Positions 6,088 to 7,495 of a DNA stretch of 7,495 bases are shown one piece after another. Position 1 is the first letter of the stretch. Every line of letters begins with the position of its first letter. Both the position numbers and the translations under genes were made by a program. The stretch is from Rhodospirillales bacterium. Its GTDB lineage: Bacteria; Pseudomonadota; Alphaproteobacteria; Acetobacterales; Acetobacteraceae. Location of the stretch: the NCBI GenBank assembly GCA_015654825.1, contig JAATGE010000160.1:1-7495 (forward strand), in the 5' to 3' direction. The notes beneath the pieces are model-generated. The model searched no databases. It was given only the letters and a program-made list of their open reading frames with translations, and was not told the DNA's origin.

Positions 6088-6846
6088 ATGACAAAACAGA
6101 CGCAACCGAGCCTTCGGAGCCGCGCCGCCCGCCTTCTCGCGGCCGCGTCCCTCGCCGTCCTCGCCGCCGCTCAAGCCACCGCTCCGGCCCGCGCCAACCC
6201 GGCCCTCTGGGTCGTCAAAAGCCGTACCGCCACCGTCTATTTGTTCGGCACCCTGCACGTGCTGCCGCCCGGCGTGAAATGGCGCGACCCCGCCGTCGAC
6301 CACGCCCTCAACGCCGCCACCGACGTCTGGACCGAGGCCGACACCCCCACCCTGCCGTACCTGGTCAAACTGATCCGCCGCTACGGCCTCAGCGAGCACA
6401 GCCCGCTCAGCGACGTGCTGCCGAAGCACTACCACGCTCGCTACGACATGGAAATGAACAGCGCCGGCCTGCGCGCCATGCGCTACGACTACGTCAAGCC
6501 CTGGCTCGCCGAACGCCTGCTGACCGACGGCGCCCTGCACCCCCGCAGCGGCCGCCACTACGTCGAAGCCGAACTGCTCGATTACGGCCGCCACCACCAC
6601 CAGGACATCCAGACCTTCGAAAGCGCCGAGAACCAGTTCGCCATCCTCGCCGACCTGCCGATCAGCGCGCAGATCCGCGCGCTCGAAATCCAGCTCGATG
6701 CCTATCCCCCCGGCGGCAGCGAAATGAATGAGCTGGTCAAGGCCTGGCTCTCCGGCGACACCGCAACGCTCGACCGCCTGAGCAACCAGCTCCTCGTCGC
6801 CACCGACGAACGTTATTTCGACGACGTCATCGTGCGCCGCAACTAA
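6088..6846 (+). CDS. TraB/GumN-family protein, truncated by in-frame TAA
   Basis: Secreted TraB/GumN (TIKI-like) family protein; some animal members are metalloproteases, while bacterial roles are mostly unknown. Residues 1-36 form a Sec signal peptide: arginines at 10, 12 and 15, a hydrophobic core at 16-30 and an ARA|N cleavage site, so the protein would be exported to the periplasm or anchored there. LWVVKSRTATVYLFGTLHVLPPG carries the first conserved GxxH motif (G54-T-L-H57), followed by WTEAD and, near the end, the typical MNELVKAWLSGD segment. The chain stops at codon 253 just after the conserved arginine-asparagine pair, about 48 residues before the family's normal end. The missing part, including the second GxxH motif, is encoded in the same frame downstream of the TAA. 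Without readthrough the product is probably inactive. The Shine-Dalgarno is poor. Family assignment is strong; expression as a functional protein is doubtful. Confidence 0.85.
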   Translation: MTKQTQPSLRSRAARLLAAASLAVLAAAQATAPARANPALWVVKSRTATVYLFGTLHVLPPGVKWRDPAVDHALNAATDVWTEADTPTLPYLVKLIRRYGLSEHSPLSDVLPKHYHARYDMEMNSAGLRAMRYDYVKPWLAERLLTDGALHPRSGRHYVEAELLDYGRHHHQDIQTFESAENQFAILADLPISAQIRALEIQLDAYPPGGSEMNELVKAWLSGDTATLDRLSNQLLVATDERYFDDVIVRRN

Positions 6847-6990
6847 CGCTTCGCCAGCGACCTCGCGACGCGCCTGAACGACAGCGGCACCGCGTTCGTC
6901 GCCGTCGGCGCCTCGCACCTGGTCGGCAACACCAGCGTGCAAAGCTTCCTGCGCAACTATGGGTTTAACGCTACCCGCGTTGCGGATTAG
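6847..6990 (+). pseudogene. C-terminal remnant of the TraB/GumN gene beyond the nonsense codon
   Basis: Reading on in the frame of the upstream gene after TAA 6844-6846 gives 47 sense codons and then TAG (6988-6990). They encode the usual C-terminus of the family: RFASDLATRL, then FVAVGASHLVG with the second GxxH motif (G274-A-S-H277, counting the stop as codon 253), then SFLRNYGFNATRV. The codons keep the same strong G/C third-position preference as the rest of the gene and there is no frameshift, so the TAA is the only lesion visible. It could arise from a single C-to-T change in a CAA glutamine codon. No plausible internal start lies early enough to express this part alone. Confidence 0.85.
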
Positions 6991-6992
6991 GG

Positions 6993-7020
6993 AAAAAGGC
7001 CAGGGCTCTGCCCTGGCCTT
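6993..7020 (-). terminator. Hairpin terminator of the ybiI-like gene (GGCTCTGCC-type)
   Basis: AAGGCCAGGGC (6996-7006), loop TCT, GCCCTGGCCTT (7010-7020): a perfect 11-base-pair stem. Read on the minus strand, the stem ends in GGCC followed by TTTTT (complement of 6993-6997), the classical intrinsic-terminator form, 18 bases after the TAG of the ybiI-like gene. On the + strand no T run follows, so it should end the minus-strand transcript more efficiently. It is also the third copy of the stem-loop family seen at 4566-4582. Confidence 0.75.
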
Positions 7021-7038
7021 CCTGACCTTCTGCCCAGC

Positions 7039-7302
7039 CTACTTAAGCTGGCTATCCTTGCTGCCGCGCCGATTGAACCCGAAACTCACCGGCCGCGCAT
7101 CGCGCACCGACTGGCACTCCACACACGTCCGCACCCCAGGCAGCACCCGCCGCCGCGCCTCGGGGATTTCCTCCCCGCATTCCCGGCAATGCGTCTCCGC
7201 CCCGCCCGACGGCATCTGCGCCCGCGCCCTCAGCACCCCGTCCATGACGGTATCGTCGATCTGATCCTGCACCGCCCCATCCGGAGCCCATCCGCCCGCC
7301 AT
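7039..7302 (-). CDS. ybiI: DksA/TraR-family C4 zinc-finger protein, YbiI-like
   Basis: Small cytoplasmic protein of 87 residues, the same size class as E. coli YbiI (about 88), with the matching start MAGGWAPDGAVQDQID and the diagnostic end FNRRGSKDSQLK. The zinc finger is C39-x2-C42 and C60-x2-C63, with IPEARR and LPGVRTC between, as in the DksA/TraR C-terminal domain. It lacks the long coiled-coil of DksA that reaches into the RNA polymerase secondary channel, so a DksA-like role in transcription cannot be assumed; the function of YbiI-type proteins is largely unknown. The frame is open 35 codons further upstream to ATG 7407, but that would run through the promoter and a REP-like palindrome, and the family begins at the chosen methionine. 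The gene stands alone, convergent with the TraB/GumN gene, with its own terminator. Confidence 0.93.
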   Translation of the reverse strand: MAGGWAPDGAVQDQIDDTVMDGVLRARAQMPSGGAETHCRECGEEIPEARRRVLPGVRTCVECQSVRDARPVSFGFNRRGSKDSQLK

Positions 7303-7338
7303 TGCCGCCGCCCGCCATCCCTTGCCTGCAAGCGACTC

Positions 7339-7367
7339 CAAATAGGCACCCCCTCCACAAGTTCCAA
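7339..7367 (-). promoter_or_regulatory. Candidate promoter of the ybiI-like gene
   Basis: On the minus strand TTGGAA (7367-7362) and TATTTG (7344-7339) are separated by exactly 17 bases, matching the -35 and -10 consensus at four and three positions. Transcription would start near 7332, leaving a leader of about 30 bases before ATG 7302. The leader has AAGGGA, but rather far from the start; G-rich sequence lies closer. Confidence 0.45.
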
Positions 7368-7373
7368 CCAAGC

Positions 7374-7395
7374 GTAGGGCGTGCTCCAGCACGCC
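7374..7395 (+). repeat. REP-like palindrome (second type)
   Basis: GTAG (7374-7377) followed by GGCGTGCT (7378-7385), loop CC, AGCACGCC (7388-7395): a perfect 8-base-pair stem directly attached to the tetranucleotide. The architecture matches the element at 5859-5888, but the stem sequence is unrelated. It lies just upstream of the candidate ybiI promoter. Confidence 0.65.
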
Positions 7396-7436
7396 AACGC
7401 AAGCCACCCACGCGCCCGCCCCCGTTGAAGCCAGCG

Positions 7437-7466
7437 GTAGCCCGGATTAGCGCAGCGTAATCCGGG
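7437..7466 (+). repeat. REP-like palindrome (third type)
   Basis: GTAG (7437-7440) followed by CCCGGATTA (7441-7449), an eight-base loop GCGCAGCG, and TAATCCGGG (7458-7466): a perfect 9-base-pair stem. From memory, this sequence type (GTAGCCCGGAT...GCGCAGCG...ATCCGGG) is a widespread dispersed repeat in proteobacterial genomes. It sits 41 bases after the preceding REP-like element in the same orientation. Nothing else is recognisable between 7396 and the window end. Confidence 0.75.
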
Positions 7467-7495
7467 AACTACCCCGAACCCACGAAATGCCGCCA

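Noticed and set aside
6844..6846. Recoding of the stop as selenocysteine or pyrrolysine
   Set aside because: The codon is TAA; selenocysteine uses TGA and pyrrolysine TAG. No SECIS-like context was evident.
5962..6942. 326-codon open frame on the minus strand opposite the TraB/GumN gene
   Set aside because: It is a low-complexity valine/glycine/alanine-rich translation that covers the real gene and its promoter. The opposite strand shows a signal peptide and family motifs.
7303..7407. 35-codon N-terminal extension of the ybiI-like protein
   Set aside because: It would run through the best promoter candidate and part of a REP-like palindrome. The family starts at MAGGWA, and the shorter form has the normal length.

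Overview
The window reads as a high-GC chromosomal stretch from a proteobacterium, most likely an alphaproteobacterium. The evidence is a DNA polymerase IV with an N-terminal four-cysteine zinc ribbon (the form usual in alphaproteobacteria), strong G/C preference at third codon positions, and two kinds of intergenic stem-loop that I associate with Acetobacteraceae-type genomes: an A/T-tract palindrome starting CAAAAGTTTTT, and a GGCTCTGCC-centred hairpin. The family assignment is an impression from memory, not a search result.

Layout, left to right: dinB (DNA polymerase IV, + strand, 80-1333); a block of A/T-tract inverted repeats; an MFS transporter of the anion:cation symporter type (+, 1422-2660); another copy of the A/T-tract repeat; a roughly 600-residue polytopic membrane protein of unknown function (+, 2719-4521); a 225-base gap with two stem-loops and a terminator-like hairpin; a two-domain protein joining a polyprenyl-phosphate hexose synthase to a GtrA membrane domain (+, 4747-5862); a 225-base gap starting with a REP-like palindrome; a TraB/GumN-family secreted protein interrupted by an in-frame TAA (+, 6088-6846, remnant to 6990); a hairpin terminator; a YbiI-like DksA/TraR zinc-finger protein on the opposite strand (7039-7302) with its own promoter candidate; and two more, different REP-like palindromes at the right edge.

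The genes do not form one pathway. The clearest functional pair is the 600-residue membrane protein and the glycosyltransferase-GtrA fusion. Together they resemble a compact Gtr-type system, in which a sugar is loaded on a polyprenyl phosphate, flipped across the membrane and transferred by a multispanning enzyme. The transfer step is inference. dinB (translesion synthesis) and the MFS carrier look like independent units.

The two most notable points are the single nonsense codon in the TraB/GumN gene, which removes the second conserved GxxH motif although the downstream reading frame is intact, and the density of palindromes. Three unrelated stem-loop families occupy nearly every intergenic gap, overlap or supply gene ends, and in one case bracket a gene as 36-base perfect inverted copies. 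No intergenic gap exceeds 300 bases. No RNA gene, CRISPR array, integrase or transposase was seen.
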